A stretch of DNA of 64,000 nucleotides from JBMNOZ01 sp050943335 (GCA_050943335.1 JBMNOZ010000003.1:46647-110646), one strand, 5' to 3'; positions 8,343 to 17,870 are shown, counted from the first letter of the stretch. Numbers and translations: made by a program. Notes: generated by a model from the letters alone, not told the origin.

Positions 8343-8377
8343 AGGGGCCGATAATTTAACCGGCCTCTAAATATTTT
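8343..8377. terminator. Terminator between convergent genes
   Basis: AGGGGCCG pairs with CGGCCTCT around an AT-rich loop and is followed by AAATATTTTTA. It separates the regulator gene from the convergent hydrolase gene. Confidence 0.65.
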
Positions 8378-8385
8378 TAGCATTA

Positions 8386-9384
8386 CTATCCTAGTGTTTT
8401 CAAAAGGGGGTAGATCTCTTTGGCGCTTTCCCTATCAACCCAAGCCATGGACCAACAGCCCACCCCCCTTAAATTATACTTAGAAACTAAATTCAATTTG
8501 GCTCTTAAGCTTAAAGGGTCATCGAAATAAGCAATCTGCTCCCTTCCAGAGTTATCAAAATAGGTAAAGGTCGGCACTCCTACCGGGTCCGTACCGGATC
8601 TTTCCCTTCTAACGGGAACAGAGTGACGGGCAGCGATCTCCCGGGCTCCGCTTAAACTGCAGGCTTTGGATTTCCAAGTTCGCCCGGAAGAGTTCCAAAT
8701 CCTCCCGTAATAAGGAATCCCCAGAAGGATCTTTGTAGAAGGGATCTTAGTCCCGGCATAAGCCGCCACTTTAGCCACCCAATCTAAAGGAGCAATGGGC
8801 CCCGGAGGAGAGGTGGCATAGTGGAAATCATAGGCCATAATCTGAAGATAATCGACATAGGAAGCGAGCCGGGCATAATCATACTGTTTGGACCAAGGTT
8901 CGGCCTGCTCGGAAGTTCTAGGCATCACAGCCATGGCCACAAGCTTACCCTCCGCCCTAATTAAGGTGGATAATTCTTTCATCAAGGCGTTTAAGCCGGG
9001 CCCGGTGTCATTTGTTAACCCTTCCAAATCCACCAGGAAGCCGTCGGAGTTGGTTTCTCTTAGTATTTTTAAAGCACTTTTAATAAAATTACGCCGCTTA
9101 AAGGGATCATAGAGCATGTGATCAGCGATCTGACCACTGCCGAGAACCAGGGGCATAACAAGAGCTTTTTTGCTCTGCCCTAAAGAGACCAGGTATGTGG
9201 GAATGCTCCAGTCCCTAAAACAATAACCAAAGCTCCCGTCCCTTTGAAGGGGACCACAAAAGTTGGGGACCAAGATTTGAATATAATCGGTAAAGGGTTC
9301 CGGGACATAACCTAAGTACCGTTCGTAATTGTTTCTATTCCCGTAACCGTCCCAGAAATGTAAAGACAGAATAATAATAGTCAC
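8386..9384 (-). CDS. Glycoside hydrolase family 18 protein
   Basis: 332 residues covering one GH18 barrel. The catalytic strand is SDGFLVDLEGL, matching DGxDxDxE except that the second Asp is Leu; the proton-donor Glu is kept. Later barrel motifs LQIMAYDFHYA and the C-terminal GVGCWSMAWVD are also typical. It resembles spore-associated hydrolases such as YaaH/SleL but has no LysM domains and no signal peptide in this frame. The start is uncertain: GTG 9384 overlaps the only purine-rich ribosome site, so an ATT a few codons later is possible. Likely acts on cortex or other amino-sugar polymers. Confidence 0.82.
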   Translation of the reverse strand: MTIIILSLHFWDGYGNRNNYERYLGYVPEPFTDYIQILVPNFCGPLQRDGSFGYCFRDWSIPTYLVSLGQSKKALVMPLVLGSGQIADHMLYDPFKRRNFIKSALKILRETNSDGFLVDLEGLTNDTGPGLNALMKELSTLIRAEGKLVAMAVMPRTSEQAEPWSKQYDYARLASYVDYLQIMAYDFHYATSPPGPIAPLDWVAKVAAYAGTKIPSTKILLGIPYYGRIWNSSGRTWKSKACSLSGAREIAARHSVPVRRERSGTDPVGVPTFTYFDNSGREQIAYFDDPLSLRAKLNLVSKYNLRGVGCWSMAWVDRESAKEIYPLLKTLG

Positions 9385-9556
9385 CTTCCTTAAAAAACTA
9401 TTTCTACCATAACTATTCGAGATTTCCCTTGCTTGTGAGGTCTAGGCGGGAGAATACTCCTTTAAATGCTTTTGAAGATCGGAATATTAAGGTAAACTAG
9501 TAAGGAAATATTATTTCTGTTATTTCTAAAAAACTATTAGAAAAGGAGAATTTGCC

Positions 9557-10738
9557 TTGTTTTCAGAAAAGATTGTCAAAAATCTGGAGAGATCCTCCTG
9601 GATAAGGGCTATGTTTGAGGAAGGCGAAAAGCTGGCTTTAACTTACGGCCCCGAAAACGTGTATGATTTTAGTCTGGGAAACCCTTTTGCCGAACCCCCA
9701 GAAGAAGTTCTCAATTCTCTAAAGAAATACGTTTCCGGCGAGATTAAAGGAATTCACAGGTATATGAGTAATGCCGGATATCCTGAGGTTAGAGAAAAGA
9801 TAGCAAAAGATCTGGAAAAGAAAAGTAAAGTAAGCATGAAGGCGGAAAATATAATTATGACTGTCGGGGCTGCCGGAGGGTTGAATGTAGTCCTTAAAGC
9901 TCTTCTTAACCCCGGAGAAGAAGTAATTGTATTAGCTCCTTATTTTGTGGAATATGATTTTTATATCGATAATCACGGGGGAAAGCCTGTTATCGTGCCT
10001 CCGGATACCGCCACTTTTGAACCCGATCTTGAGGCTTTAGAGCAAGCGGTCACGGCAAAAACAAAAGCCCTGATCATTAACTCCCCTAACAACCCTACCG
10101 GAATAATCTATAGAGAAAAAACGCTTCAGCTTATCAGAGACATCCTTCAGGAAAAGGAAAAAGAATTTGAGTCCAATATTTATATTATCGCCGATCAACC
10201 CTATGCAGAAATTGTTTATGACCAACATCAATTACCAAACATTCTGGACATTTTCGACAATGCTATTATCGTTAATTCCTTCAGTAAATCTTTAGGATTA
10301 GCAGGGGAAAGGATCGGTTATGTGGCGGCCAGCAGTAGAATCAAAGATGTTTCCTTACTCGCAAACGCCCTCAGTTTTTGCAATCGAACTCTAGGGTTTG
10401 TTAATGCCCCAGGGCTATTCCAAAAGGTTGTTGCCGAAGCCTTGGATGCTAAGGTCGATATTAAGGATTATCAGGAGAAGAGAGATTTTCTTTGGAAGAA
10501 CCTTACCCGGCTGGGTTTTGAATGTCTAAAACCTCAGGGGGCTTTTTACCTTTTTCCCAAAGCTTTGCTGGAAGACGATATCGCTTTTGTTAAAAGAGCT
10601 TTGCAATATAATCTTCTCTTGGTTCCGGGAAGCGGTTTTGGCTGTCCAGGTTATTTTAGGATGTCATATTGCATAGACATGGATATCATTATAAATTCGA
10701 TACCGGCTTTTGAAAAATTGGTTAAGGAGTTTAAATAA
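9557..10738 (+). CDS. Class I/II PLP-dependent aminotransferase
   Basis: 393 residues starting at TTG with AAAAGGAG 9 bases upstream. The fold-type I pattern is clear: NSPNNPTGIIY near 173-183 and the PLP lysine motif SFSKSLGLAGERIGY near 243-257, followed by the substrate Arg region YFRMSYC at the C-terminus. It resembles aspartate/aromatic aminotransferases of Clostridia that lack an assigned substrate. The next gene, psd, starts 24 bases later, so the two are probably co-transcribed although no shared pathway is obvious. Confidence 0.9.
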   Translation: MFSEKIVKNLERSSWIRAMFEEGEKLALTYGPENVYDFSLGNPFAEPPEEVLNSLKKYVSGEIKGIHRYMSNAGYPEVREKIAKDLEKKSKVSMKAENIIMTVGAAGGLNVVLKALLNPGEEVIVLAPYFVEYDFYIDNHGGKPVIVPPDTATFEPDLEALEQAVTAKTKALIINSPNNPTGIIYREKTLQLIRDILQEKEKEFESNIYIIADQPYAEIVYDQHQLPNILDIFDNAIIVNSFSKSLGLAGERIGYVAASSRIKDVSLLANALSFCNRTLGFVNAPGLFQKVVAEALDAKVDIKDYQEKRDFLWKNLTRLGFECLKPQGAFYLFPKALLEDDIAFVKRALQYNLLLVPGSGFGCPGYFRMSYCIDMDIIINSIPAFEKLVKEFK

Positions 10739-10762
10739 ATTTTAAAGGCGGGTGGTAAGCAA

Positions 10763-11656
10763 ATGGCAATTTTCTTTATTGACAGGGAAACAGGCCACAA
10801 GCAGGAAGAAAAGGTGGCCGGAGACGATTACCTCTCCTGGCTCTACCAAACAAAGAGTGGTTCTTTCTTTCTCCAAACTCTGATCAAAAGAAAACTAGTT
10901 TCTTACCTTTATGGAAAAATGCAGGACACAAGCCTCAGCAAGACAAAAATCAAGCGCTTTATTGCTGAAAATAAGATCGATATGACTGAAGCACTTGTAG
11001 AAGATCCGTCAGCCTACCGAACTTTTAATGATTTTTTCACCCGCCAGCTTAAACCAGAAGCTCGCCCCATAATAAGAGAAAACCATGTTTTTATCTCTCC
11101 TGCTGACGGCCGGATCCTAGCCTGGGAAAATATTGTATCTGAGAAACCCTTGCCCATTAAGGGACGCTACTGCGGTTTGGCCGAACTATTACAGAATAGA
11201 AAGTTAGCTCGCGAATATATGGGCGGCACTTGCCTAATAATTCGCTTAACCCCTGCGGATTGCCATCGTTTCTACTTTCCCGACCAAGGAACCCCCTCCT
11301 ACCCGATAAAAATTAAAGGGGCATACTACTCTGTCAATCCTAAAGCTCTGTCGAAAATCCCTAATCTTTACAGCCAAAATAAAAGGGAGCTGACAATTTT
11401 TTACTCCCAGAATTTTGGCAAGCTATTGATGGTTGAAGTAGGAGCCACCTTCATTGGTTCTATAGTACAAACTTATCGCCCGGAAAAACCTGTTTTGAAA
11501 GGTTCGGAAAAGGGCTATTTTAAGTTCGGCGGCTCGACGATTATTCTTATTTTAAAAAACAATAAAATGAAAGTCGATGAAGATCTGCTGATAAATACCT
11601 CCCGAGGTCTGGAAACCAAAATTAAAATCGGGGAACAAATCGGCCAGAAGGTTTAA
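10763..11656 (+). CDS. psd: Phosphatidylserine decarboxylase proenzyme
   Basis: 297 residues. The self-cleavage motif FGGST is near 253-257: the Gly-Ser bond is cut and the Ser becomes the pyruvoyl cofactor. The conserved blocks ISPADGRILAW and LTPADCHRFYFPDQG are present. It converts phosphatidylserine to phosphatidylethanolamine at the membrane. The ribosome site AAAGGCGGGTGG precedes the ATG. Confidence 0.92.
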   Translation: MAIFFIDRETGHKQEEKVAGDDYLSWLYQTKSGSFFLQTLIKRKLVSYLYGKMQDTSLSKTKIKRFIAENKIDMTEALVEDPSAYRTFNDFFTRQLKPEARPIIRENHVFISPADGRILAWENIVSEKPLPIKGRYCGLAELLQNRKLAREYMGGTCLIIRLTPADCHRFYFPDQGTPSYPIKIKGAYYSVNPKALSKIPNLYSQNKRELTIFYSQNFGKLLMVEVGATFIGSIVQTYRPEKPVLKGSEKGYFKFGGSTIILILKNNKMKVDEDLLINTSRGLETKIKIGEQIGQKV

Positions 11657-11682
11657 GCTTATTTTAAGAAAATTTAGATTTG

Positions 11683-11702
11683 GCGAAACAAAGTTGTTTC
11701 GC
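11683..11702 (+). other. Small perfect hairpin after psd
   Basis: GCGAAAC and GTTTCGC enclose a 6-base loop. It lies in the 168-base gap between psd and the germination operon, with no coding potential. Function unknown. Confidence 0.5.
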
Positions 11703-11751
11703 AGAAGGGCAGACCTCTCTGTTCAACCCTTCCAAACCCTCCGGAAATCAT

Positions 11752-11790
11752 GACCCAGACGTGCCTAGAGTATTTAATAGGGTCTTTTTT
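11752..11790 (+). terminator. Possible terminator or attenuator before the gerA-type operon
   Basis: GACCC (11752-11756) pairs with GGGTC (11780-11784), followed by eight or more Ts. The stem is short and the loop long (23 bases), so efficiency is uncertain. Confidence 0.5.
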
Positions 11791-11824
11791 TTGGATAAAA
11801 TTATAAAAAAAGGTAATTTTAATA

Positions 11825-13456
11825 ATGAGTATACTTGGAGGAAGGGTGAAAAGTTTGTTTCGCTACATATTTAGAAAACTGCATTCTTTGCATCTCATCA
11901 AACAAAACAATGCTTTTGCAGCAGAGCAAGAAAATAAAAAAAATAAAAGAAATGAAAACCAAAAGACAGGGCTCCTGTCTCTCAATCTCGACCAGAATCT
12001 TGAATATATTGAAAGAGTCCTAGGAAAAAACTATGATTTCACTAAACGGCTGATTACTTTGGGAAAGCAAAATGAACTACGTCTAGCCTTGGTCTTTTTG
12101 AGCGGCATGACGGATATTCAAGTAATCAATAACAATATTATCAAGCCGCTAGTCGAACACTCCGAAGGCAGAAAATCCGAGGACCCTCTAGATATCAAAA
12201 CTATAAAAGCTAAACTATTAACGGTCAATGAGCTTACTCTTTCCTCTTATTTTGAAGACGTCTTTAAGGGGTATTTTAACGGCGATTCAATCCTACTCAT
12301 GGACGGCAGTGACCAAGCTTTAATAATTCAAACTCGCCACTGGGAAACCCGCGGTATCGAAGAGCCAGATACGGAGACTATTATTCGCGGCCCTCGGGCC
12401 GGGTTTATTGAAGACTTTCAGACCAACACTACGTTATTAAGAAGAATCCTGAAAAGCAAATACTTTGTCGTAGAAACAATGGTTCTCGGTCAAGAAAGCA
12501 ATACCACGGTGGGTATTGCTTATCTAAGTAATATCGCTGATCCGCTGCTGATCCAGGAAGTCAAAGAACGCTTGCAAAGAATCAAGATCGATGCCATCCT
12601 GGAGTCCGGTTATATTGAGCAGTTTATCGAAGATGCCCCCACTTCTATTTTTTCTACCGTTGCGAACAGCGAAAAACCAAATGATGTGGCCGGGAAAATA
12701 ATAGAGGGCCGGGTAGCGATCCTCATTGACGGGTCGCCAATGGTGTTGACCGTCCCCATGGTGTTTATAGAGAGTTTTCAAAGCGCCGAAGATTATTACT
12801 CCCGCCCTTATTACGCTAGCGTAATTAGAATGCTTAGGTTTGTAGCCTTTGCCATCAGTATCTTATTGCCCGGAAGCTATGTCGCATTATTAACTTTTCA
12901 TCAGGAATTGATCCCTACTAATCTGCTTTTCTCTATTGCCAGAGAGGAAAGCGGTGTTCCTTTTCCCTCTTTTGTAGATATGCTTTTGATGGGCCTGATT
13001 TTTGAAATCCTTAGAGAGGCTGGTATTCGATTGCCCCGTCCGGTAGGCCAGGCCATCAGCATTGTCGGGGCCTTGGTCATCGGTCAGTCGGCTGTGTCAG
13101 CAGGGCTTGTGGGAGCCCCTGTGGTTATCCTTGTTTCCCTGACTGCCGTTTCCAGTTTTGTGGTCCCTCCTCAAACCGATACCGGAGCGCTATTACGCCT
13201 TCTATTTGTGATCTTAGGAGGTGTCATGGGAGGTATCGGGATCTTATTCGGTCTTTTAAGCGTCTTTATCCACATTTCCTCCTTAAGGTCCTTTGGTACC
13301 CCTTATTTCTCCCCTTTCTCCCCCACCGTATTTAGAGATTTGAAAGATACTTTGGTCAGAGTCCCCCTGCCGTCAATGAGGACCCGCCCTGATTCTCTTG
13401 ACTCCCAAAATTTCCAAAGAGAGAAAGGAAGAGAAAAGAAATATGGCCGCAAATAA
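11825..13456 (+). CDS. Spore germinant receptor A subunit (GerAA family)
   Basis: 543 residues. A hydrophilic N-terminal domain of about 330 residues (SLNLDQNLEYIERVLGKNYDF, LLMDGSDQALIIQTRHWETRGIEEP) is followed by four to five membrane helices from VIRMLRFVAFAISILLPGSYVALLTF onward, as in GerA-family A subunits of the spore inner membrane. ATG 11825 has a weak ribosome site; GTG 11846 just after GGAGGAAG is an alternative start. First gene of an A-C-B-small ORF operon; expression is probably forespore-specific, by analogy. Confidence 0.92.
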   Translation: MSILGGRVKSLFRYIFRKLHSLHLIKQNNAFAAEQENKKNKRNENQKTGLLSLNLDQNLEYIERVLGKNYDFTKRLITLGKQNELRLALVFLSGMTDIQVINNNIIKPLVEHSEGRKSEDPLDIKTIKAKLLTVNELTLSSYFEDVFKGYFNGDSILLMDGSDQALIIQTRHWETRGIEEPDTETIIRGPRAGFIEDFQTNTTLLRRILKSKYFVVETMVLGQESNTTVGIAYLSNIADPLLIQEVKERLQRIKIDAILESGYIEQFIEDAPTSIFSTVANSEKPNDVAGKIIEGRVAILIDGSPMVLTVPMVFIESFQSAEDYYSRPYYASVIRMLRFVAFAISILLPGSYVALLTFHQELIPTNLLFSIAREESGVPFPSFVDMLLMGLIFEILREAGIRLPRPVGQAISIVGALVIGQSAVSAGLVGAPVVILVSLTAVSSFVVPPQTDTGALLRLLFVILGGVMGGIGILFGLLSVFIHISSLRSFGTPYFSPFSPTVFRDLKDTLVRVPLPSMRTRPDSLDSQNFQREKGREKKYGRK

Positions 13457-14663
13457 AAGCCTCTCTTCCAAGTTAAAATTTTTATTCAGCCTCAGCCTTA
13501 TCCTGTTACTGCTTCTATCAGGCTGTTGGAGCCGTCGAGAGTTAAAAGACTTGGCTATAGTATCGGGAGTGGGGTTTGATCAAACCGAGCATTCCGAACA
13601 ATTCCGACTCACAATTCAAGTTTTTAACCCCAGTTCCGGCAAGGAAAGCGGCGGGAAAAACGGCGGGGAAAGCGGCGAAAAAGGAAAAAGCCAACAAGGA
13701 AAAACTTATGTAAATTTCTCCACTACCGGAGATTCGCCCTTTTTGATGATTAGAGAATTAACCCATTTAGTAGGAAAAGAACTTTATTTTCCCCATAATA
13801 AAGTTCTGGTGTTCGGGCGGCAGGCCGCAGAATCGGGGGTTGAAAAATTCCTGGATATCTTTCTTCGAGACCCGGGTATCCGTTTAAATATCTGGGTCTT
13901 AGTAGCCGAGGAAGAGGCCAAGGATCTTTTCGAAGCCGACGCTGGTTTGGAAGAAATCCCAAGCTCAAGCATCGATAATATCCTGCGTAATCAATATGCC
14001 ACTTCGGATACCGCCTTAATAACCCTGAAAAGATTTGCTCAAGGTTTGGCTAGTAAAGCCACAGCCCCAATTATACCAAAAGTTAAGGTTCTAGAAGAAA
14101 ATGGGCGAAAATCTGTGGTCGTCGCTAATAGCGCTGTTTTTCGGGGCGAGCACTTAGTGGGGGAACTTGATAGATGGGAAACCCGCGGGCTTCTATGGGT
14201 ATTAGATGAAATATCGGGAGGGATTGTTAAACTCGCTTACCCTCCCGGACAGAAAACAAATTTGGAAATCATGCGTTCCAAAACCAAGGTCAAAGCAAAA
14301 CTGAAAGACGAGCAAGTTGAAGTGGAGATTAAAATAAGAAACACTGCTAATCTTGGTAGCCAATCCGGGAATCTGGATTTAAGTAAAAAAAGCAATATTT
14401 CTGATTTAAGTGCGGAATTAAATAAAGAGATCGAACGGGAAATTAAGGCTGCCTTTAAAAAAGCGGTGCTTCTAGAGGCAGATATTTTCGGATTTGGAGA
14501 TATGATTTGTAAAAACTACCCGAAAGAGTGGAAGGAACTGGAGGATAGGTGGATGGAGATTTTTCCCGAAATTAAGATCAAATTTGATATCGAGACCAAA
14601 ATAAGAGGAACCGGGAAAATAGTTAATTCCATCTATCCATCGATGCGCTTTCGAAAGCAATAA
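13443..14663 (+). CDS. Spore germinant receptor C subunit lipoprotein (GerAC family)
   Basis: 406 residues from ATG 13443, which has GAAAGGAAG upstream and overlaps the A-subunit stop by 14 bases. The signal peptide ends in LLLLLSGCW with the lipid-modified Cys at residue 28. The GerAC pattern RRELKDLAIVSGVGFDQT follows, then a Gly/Ser/Lys-rich insert (SSGKESGGKNGGESG) and the C-terminal domain ending in KFDIETKIRGTGKI. It would sit on the outer face of the spore inner membrane in a receptor complex. Confidence 0.92.
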   Translation: MAANKSLSSKLKFLFSLSLILLLLLSGCWSRRELKDLAIVSGVGFDQTEHSEQFRLTIQVFNPSSGKESGGKNGGESGEKGKSQQGKTYVNFSTTGDSPFLMIRELTHLVGKELYFPHNKVLVFGRQAAESGVEKFLDIFLRDPGIRLNIWVLVAEEEAKDLFEADAGLEEIPSSSIDNILRNQYATSDTALITLKRFAQGLASKATAPIIPKVKVLEENGRKSVVVANSAVFRGEHLVGELDRWETRGLLWVLDEISGGIVKLAYPPGQKTNLEIMRSKTKVKAKLKDEQVEVEIKIRNTANLGSQSGNLDLSKKSNISDLSAELNKEIEREIKAAFKKAVLLEADIFGFGDMICKNYPKEWKELEDRWMEIFPEIKIKFDIETKIRGTGKIVNSIYPSMRFRKQ

Positions 14664-14715
14664 AAAATATTGAAAAAAGAGTCCTTAAAATAGGACTGAA
14701 GGGGTTAAATTTAAT

Positions 14716-15822
14716 ATGAGCCTTGAAAAAGGACAGATATCACATTTTCAATTACTACTTGCGGTCGGAGGGTTTATAATCGGGGCGGTTGTATCTCCGG
14801 ATTACGCTGTCGTCATTACTAAACAAAACACTTGGATTGTCACTGTCTCTGGATTTATGGTCGGTCTCTTATTTATCTGGTTCTATGTAAAAATTGCCCT
14901 TTATTTTCCGGGACAGAACATGGTTCAGCTCTGGCAGACAATTTTCGGAACCTGGCCGGGAAGGGCAATCAGTTTTTATTACTTATTCTATTTCTTACTT
15001 ATTGTATTTGCCAATTTGCGAGAAGTAATCAATGCTATTAATACCTATTTTCTTCCTGAAACCCCAATGCTCGCGGTTCTCGTTCCATTAATTCTGATTC
15101 TAGCCCAGGCTGTGAGCAAAGGGATCGAAGTAATAGTCCGGATGCTTTTTCTAACTTTATCTCTCTTCTTGCTGACTTTTATCGGAGTTTTTATATTATT
15201 AATCCCCCAACTGGATTTTACAAATTTACAACCCCTCTTTGATTTCAGTCTATTGGATTTTCTCCAGGGAACTCACATTGTTTCTGCTATTCAATTCGGC
15301 GAAGTTCTACTTTTTTTAATGATTCTTCCCTATACCAAAGAGGTTACAAAAACAACAAAACCGGTCTTAGCCGGAACTTTTATCGGTTTTTTATTTTTAA
15401 TACTTACTGCTGTGCGTAATCAAGCTGTGTTGGGAAATCTCAGTCAATATGTTGTTTTCTCAACCTTTGAAGTTGTACGTTTAATTGATATCGCCGAGGT
15501 CTTCACCAGGATGGAACTATTGGTTGTTATTTCATTTATAACGCTGATGTTTTTTAGAATTGGCGTTCTTTATTATGCCTCTAGCCTGGGACTGGCTCAA
15601 TTGTTTAATCTCCGTTCCTATCGCTCTATAATCTTACCTTTGGGAATTGTCATTGCCTTCTACACCGTTATTATTTACGATTATAACTTTGATCTGGGCT
15701 TTGTAGGCACCTATATTTGGCCTCAAGTAACAGTTCCTTTCCAGATTTTGATTCCCATTGCCGCTTACATAACGATTAAAATCAGAAAACTACCACAGGG
15801 GCAAGGAGGTAAAAAGAAATGA
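14716..15822 (+). CDS. Spore germinant receptor B subunit (GerAB family)
   Basis: 368 residues with about ten membrane helices, an APC-superfamily transporter fold; the start SLEKGQISHFQLLLAVGGFIIGA is characteristic. The B subunit is the site of germinant recognition in characterised receptors. Ribosome site GAAGGGG. A small hairpin AGTCCT/AGGACT (about 14680-14696) lies between the C and B genes. Gene order A-C-B differs from the A-B-C order of Bacillus gerA. Confidence 0.92.
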   Translation: MSLEKGQISHFQLLLAVGGFIIGAVVSPDYAVVITKQNTWIVTVSGFMVGLLFIWFYVKIALYFPGQNMVQLWQTIFGTWPGRAISFYYLFYFLLIVFANLREVINAINTYFLPETPMLAVLVPLILILAQAVSKGIEVIVRMLFLTLSLFLLTFIGVFILLIPQLDFTNLQPLFDFSLLDFLQGTHIVSAIQFGEVLLFLMILPYTKEVTKTTKPVLAGTFIGFLFLILTAVRNQAVLGNLSQYVVFSTFEVVRLIDIAEVFTRMELLVVISFITLMFFRIGVLYYASSLGLAQLFNLRSYRSIILPLGIVIAFYTVIIYDYNFDLGFVGTYIWPQVTVPFQILIPIAAYITIKIRKLPQGQGGKKK

Positions 15823-16040
15823 TCTTTTTATTATTCTGCATCCCCGTTATTTTTTTGTTGCAGGCGCCAATCTTAATCAAAAATAGATACTGGCGGGATC
15901 TGGCAGTCTTTTGCGGGCTCTTAACTTTTGCTGCCGTTCTAATCTTTCTTTATCTGCTGGAGGTCAGTATCCCTAGTCCTTTTATAATACTCTGGCACGT
16001 AGTGCGAGATATTTTAGGGATTAGTTATCCGGTGCGATAA
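15819..16040 (+). CDS. Small two-helix membrane protein, candidate germinant receptor D subunit
   Basis: 73 residues overlapping the B-subunit gene by the 4-base ATGA, so translation is coupled. Two hydrophobic segments are visible, about 1-20 (MIFLLFCIPVIFLLQAPILI) and 28-50 (LAVFCGLLTFAAVLIFLYLL). Bacillus germinant receptor operons sometimes carry D genes of about 75 residues with two helices that modulate germination; size, topology and position fit. Homology itself cannot be shown here. Confidence 0.65.
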   Translation: MIFLLFCIPVIFLLQAPILIKNRYWRDLAVFCGLLTFAAVLIFLYLLEVSIPSPFIILWHVVRDILGISYPVR

Positions 16041-16075
16041 AATTGCGTCCGGGCAATAATTTCTTTCACCGGTTT

Positions 16076-16642
16076 CTAAAAAATGGTTTCGGCTTTAGCC
16101 CGCCATCTCTCACTTTTCGCCTTATATTCCAAACTCTTATCCGTATACCCTTCGGCATTAGCTTTCTCGCTTAGGGTAAGATAAGTCTGCTGGGCCTTCT
16201 CGTAGCATTTGCGGGCTTCATCTATATTTTGAATTCCCTCATAATACTGCCCAGCTTCTACGTATTTTTCGGCGGCCTTCTCTAAATTGCTCCGCACAAG
16301 TTTAGAATCGCCATTTATCTCCCAGTATTTGGCGGCATTCACTCTGCTTTCCGCCTGGTGAACTAAGAGGTGGTATTCCTGGTTTTTATCTATTTTTTTC
16401 TGAGTTTTAAGCGCTTCGGTTTCCCATTGGATTGCCGCGGATTGGTAATTCCCCTGTTCGGCGTATAGTTCAGCGGATTCAGCATGTCGGCCTCTCAGTT
16501 CCGCCCAAAACGCGCCTTTGTACATAAAGCCAAATCCAATTACAGTCGCCATATTGACGAGTCCGAAAAAGAATATCCCAAAGACAATCAGCTTATGGCT
16601 CTTTATCCAATCCCAAATAATTTGAAAAACGCGCATTACCAT
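16076..16642 (-). CDS. Membrane-anchored TPR-like protein of unknown function
   Basis: 188 residues. An N-terminal membrane helix (LIVFGIFFFGLVNMATVIGFGF, about 19-40) is followed by about 145 residues of helical repeats rich in Ala, Glu, Lys and Tyr (SAELYAEQGNYQSAAIQWE, AAEKYVEAGQYYEG, ARKCYEKAQQTYLTLSEKA), a TPR-like scaffold that would face outside or the cytosol. Ribosome site GAAGGGAG. It is 45 bases downstream of the next gene on the same strand. Specific function unknown. Confidence 0.75.
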   Translation of the reverse strand: MVMRVFQIIWDWIKSHKLIVFGIFFFGLVNMATVIGFGFMYKGAFWAELRGRHAESAELYAEQGNYQSAAIQWETEALKTQKKIDKNQEYHLLVHQAESRVNAAKYWEINGDSKLVRSNLEKAAEKYVEAGQYYEGIQNIDEARKCYEKAQQTYLTLSEKANAEGYTDKSLEYKAKSERWRAKAETIF

Positions 16643-16687
16643 GCTCCCTTCAATCTTACACTTGGTAACACTAGAAATATTTAAGAC

Positions 16688-17272
16688 TTATAGTCTTTCT
16701 ATTTTATAATAAGCTAAACGTTCAGTCATCCAGGGAGTGAACTCCGCTTGGGCTTTTTGTTCGAGAAGAGCAGCCCTGACTCTTTCCTTATTTTCCTCTA
16801 AACTAGGCTTCTGGTCGGCGCCGAGAAAGACTTCTTTATTTTCCTCATAAAATTCGACAATTTCTTCTTCTGTGATGGTGATCTTCGGGGCGAGAAGTTT
16901 TGTTATTTTAAGGGCAACTCTAATATTATCTTCTAATTCTTCCATGGTAACACCGCTGGCTTTTAAAGCCGAAAGAAGGGCCTTTTCCCCGCCATAGACA
17001 TCCTTATAAAAATCAATTTTTTCTTGGACTTCTTCCTCAGTGACTGTAATATTATTTTTTTGAGCTTCTAAATCAACAATTTTTTCTGAGATCAAATTGT
17101 TTAAAGCTTGCTCACCGCTTTCCTTAAACATATAGTTGTAGAGATCTCGTTGGGATATTTTATGGCCCTCAACTTTAGCCACAGTTTTGTTAAAAAATTG
17201 GTTGTACATACCAACAAATATAGCAACTATTATTATAATAACTGTAATACAGATGGTAATGTTTTTGTTCAT
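16688..17272 (-). CDS. SurA/PrsA-N-type membrane-anchored chaperone-like protein
   Basis: 194 residues from ATG 17272; the TTG at 17290 is part of the GGAGAGG ribosome site. One N-terminal helix (ITICITVIIIIVAIFVGMY) is followed by a SurA N-terminal-like helical domain (VAKVEGHKISQRDLYNYMFKE, LISEKIVDLEAQKNNITVTEEEVQ). The parvulin-type isomerase domain that normally follows is absent, so it is a chaperone-only relative. Likely acts on secreted proteins outside the membrane. Confidence 0.78.
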   Translation of the reverse strand: MNKNITICITVIIIIVAIFVGMYNQFFNKTVAKVEGHKISQRDLYNYMFKESGEQALNNLISEKIVDLEAQKNNITVTEEEVQEKIDFYKDVYGGEKALLSALKASGVTMEELEDNIRVALKITKLLAPKITITEEEIVEFYEENKEVFLGADQKPSLEENKERVRAALLEQKAQAEFTPWMTERLAYYKIERL

Positions 17273-17360
17273 TCGAATTATCCTCTCCAAGTTTAGTTAG
17301 ACAATATTATACCTTATTTATAATCTTGTTACCACTACCTAAAACAAACTTAAGAAATTT

Positions 17361-17837
17361 TTAGAGAACCTCTTCTCTAGCGAAGGCGAGCAGCCTTTTT
17401 TCCGCAAAGGACTCCCATTTTGTTCCCCTTTGCCCGAAATTGGCAAAAGGATGGATGGAAATGCCCCCTCGAGGGGTAAATTTACCAAGGACTTCAATGT
17501 ATTTGGGATGTAAGAGGTTTAGCAAGTCTTTCATAATCTGATTCACTGTGTCCTCGTGGAAACTGCCGTGATTTCGAAAACTAAAAAGGTACAGTTTTAA
17601 AGATTTGCTCTCTACTAATTTTTTGTCCGGTATATAGTTGATGTAAATAGTGCCATAATCCGGTTGGGCTGTCATGGGACAGAGACAGGTAAATTCCGGA
17701 CAATTAAGTTTGACAAAATAATCGTTTCCCGGATTTTTATTCTCGAAACACTCTAAAAGATCGGGCGAGTATTCAAAAATATATACACTTTTTCCGGACC
17801 CTAAATGGGTTAATCCTTCAATCCGATCCTTTTTCAT
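17361..17837 (-). CDS. queF: NADPH-dependent 7-cyano-7-deazaguanine reductase QueF
   Basis: 158 residues, the short unimodular form. The nucleophile region EFTCLCPMTAQPDYG contains the catalytic Cys of LCPxT and the Asp of QPD; the QueF signature VESKSLKLY and FRNHGSFHEDTVN follow. It reduces preQ0 to preQ1 in the synthesis of queuosine for tRNA. A queuosine-precursor transporter lies 2 kb away on the same strand. Confidence 0.94.
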   Translation of the reverse strand: MKKDRIEGLTHLGSGKSVYIFEYSPDLLECFENKNPGNDYFVKLNCPEFTCLCPMTAQPDYGTIYINYIPDKKLVESKSLKLYLFSFRNHGSFHEDTVNQIMKDLLNLLHPKYIEVLGKFTPRGGISIHPFANFGQRGTKWESFAEKRLLAFAREEVL

Positions 17838-17870
17838 TGCTTTCTACCTCCACGTTTTTATTCCTAATAG

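Noticed and set aside
11680..11874. 64-codon frame between psd and the germination operon
   Set aside because: Overlaps the hairpin, the terminator and the start of the GerAA gene in another frame; no ribosome site or protein-like features.
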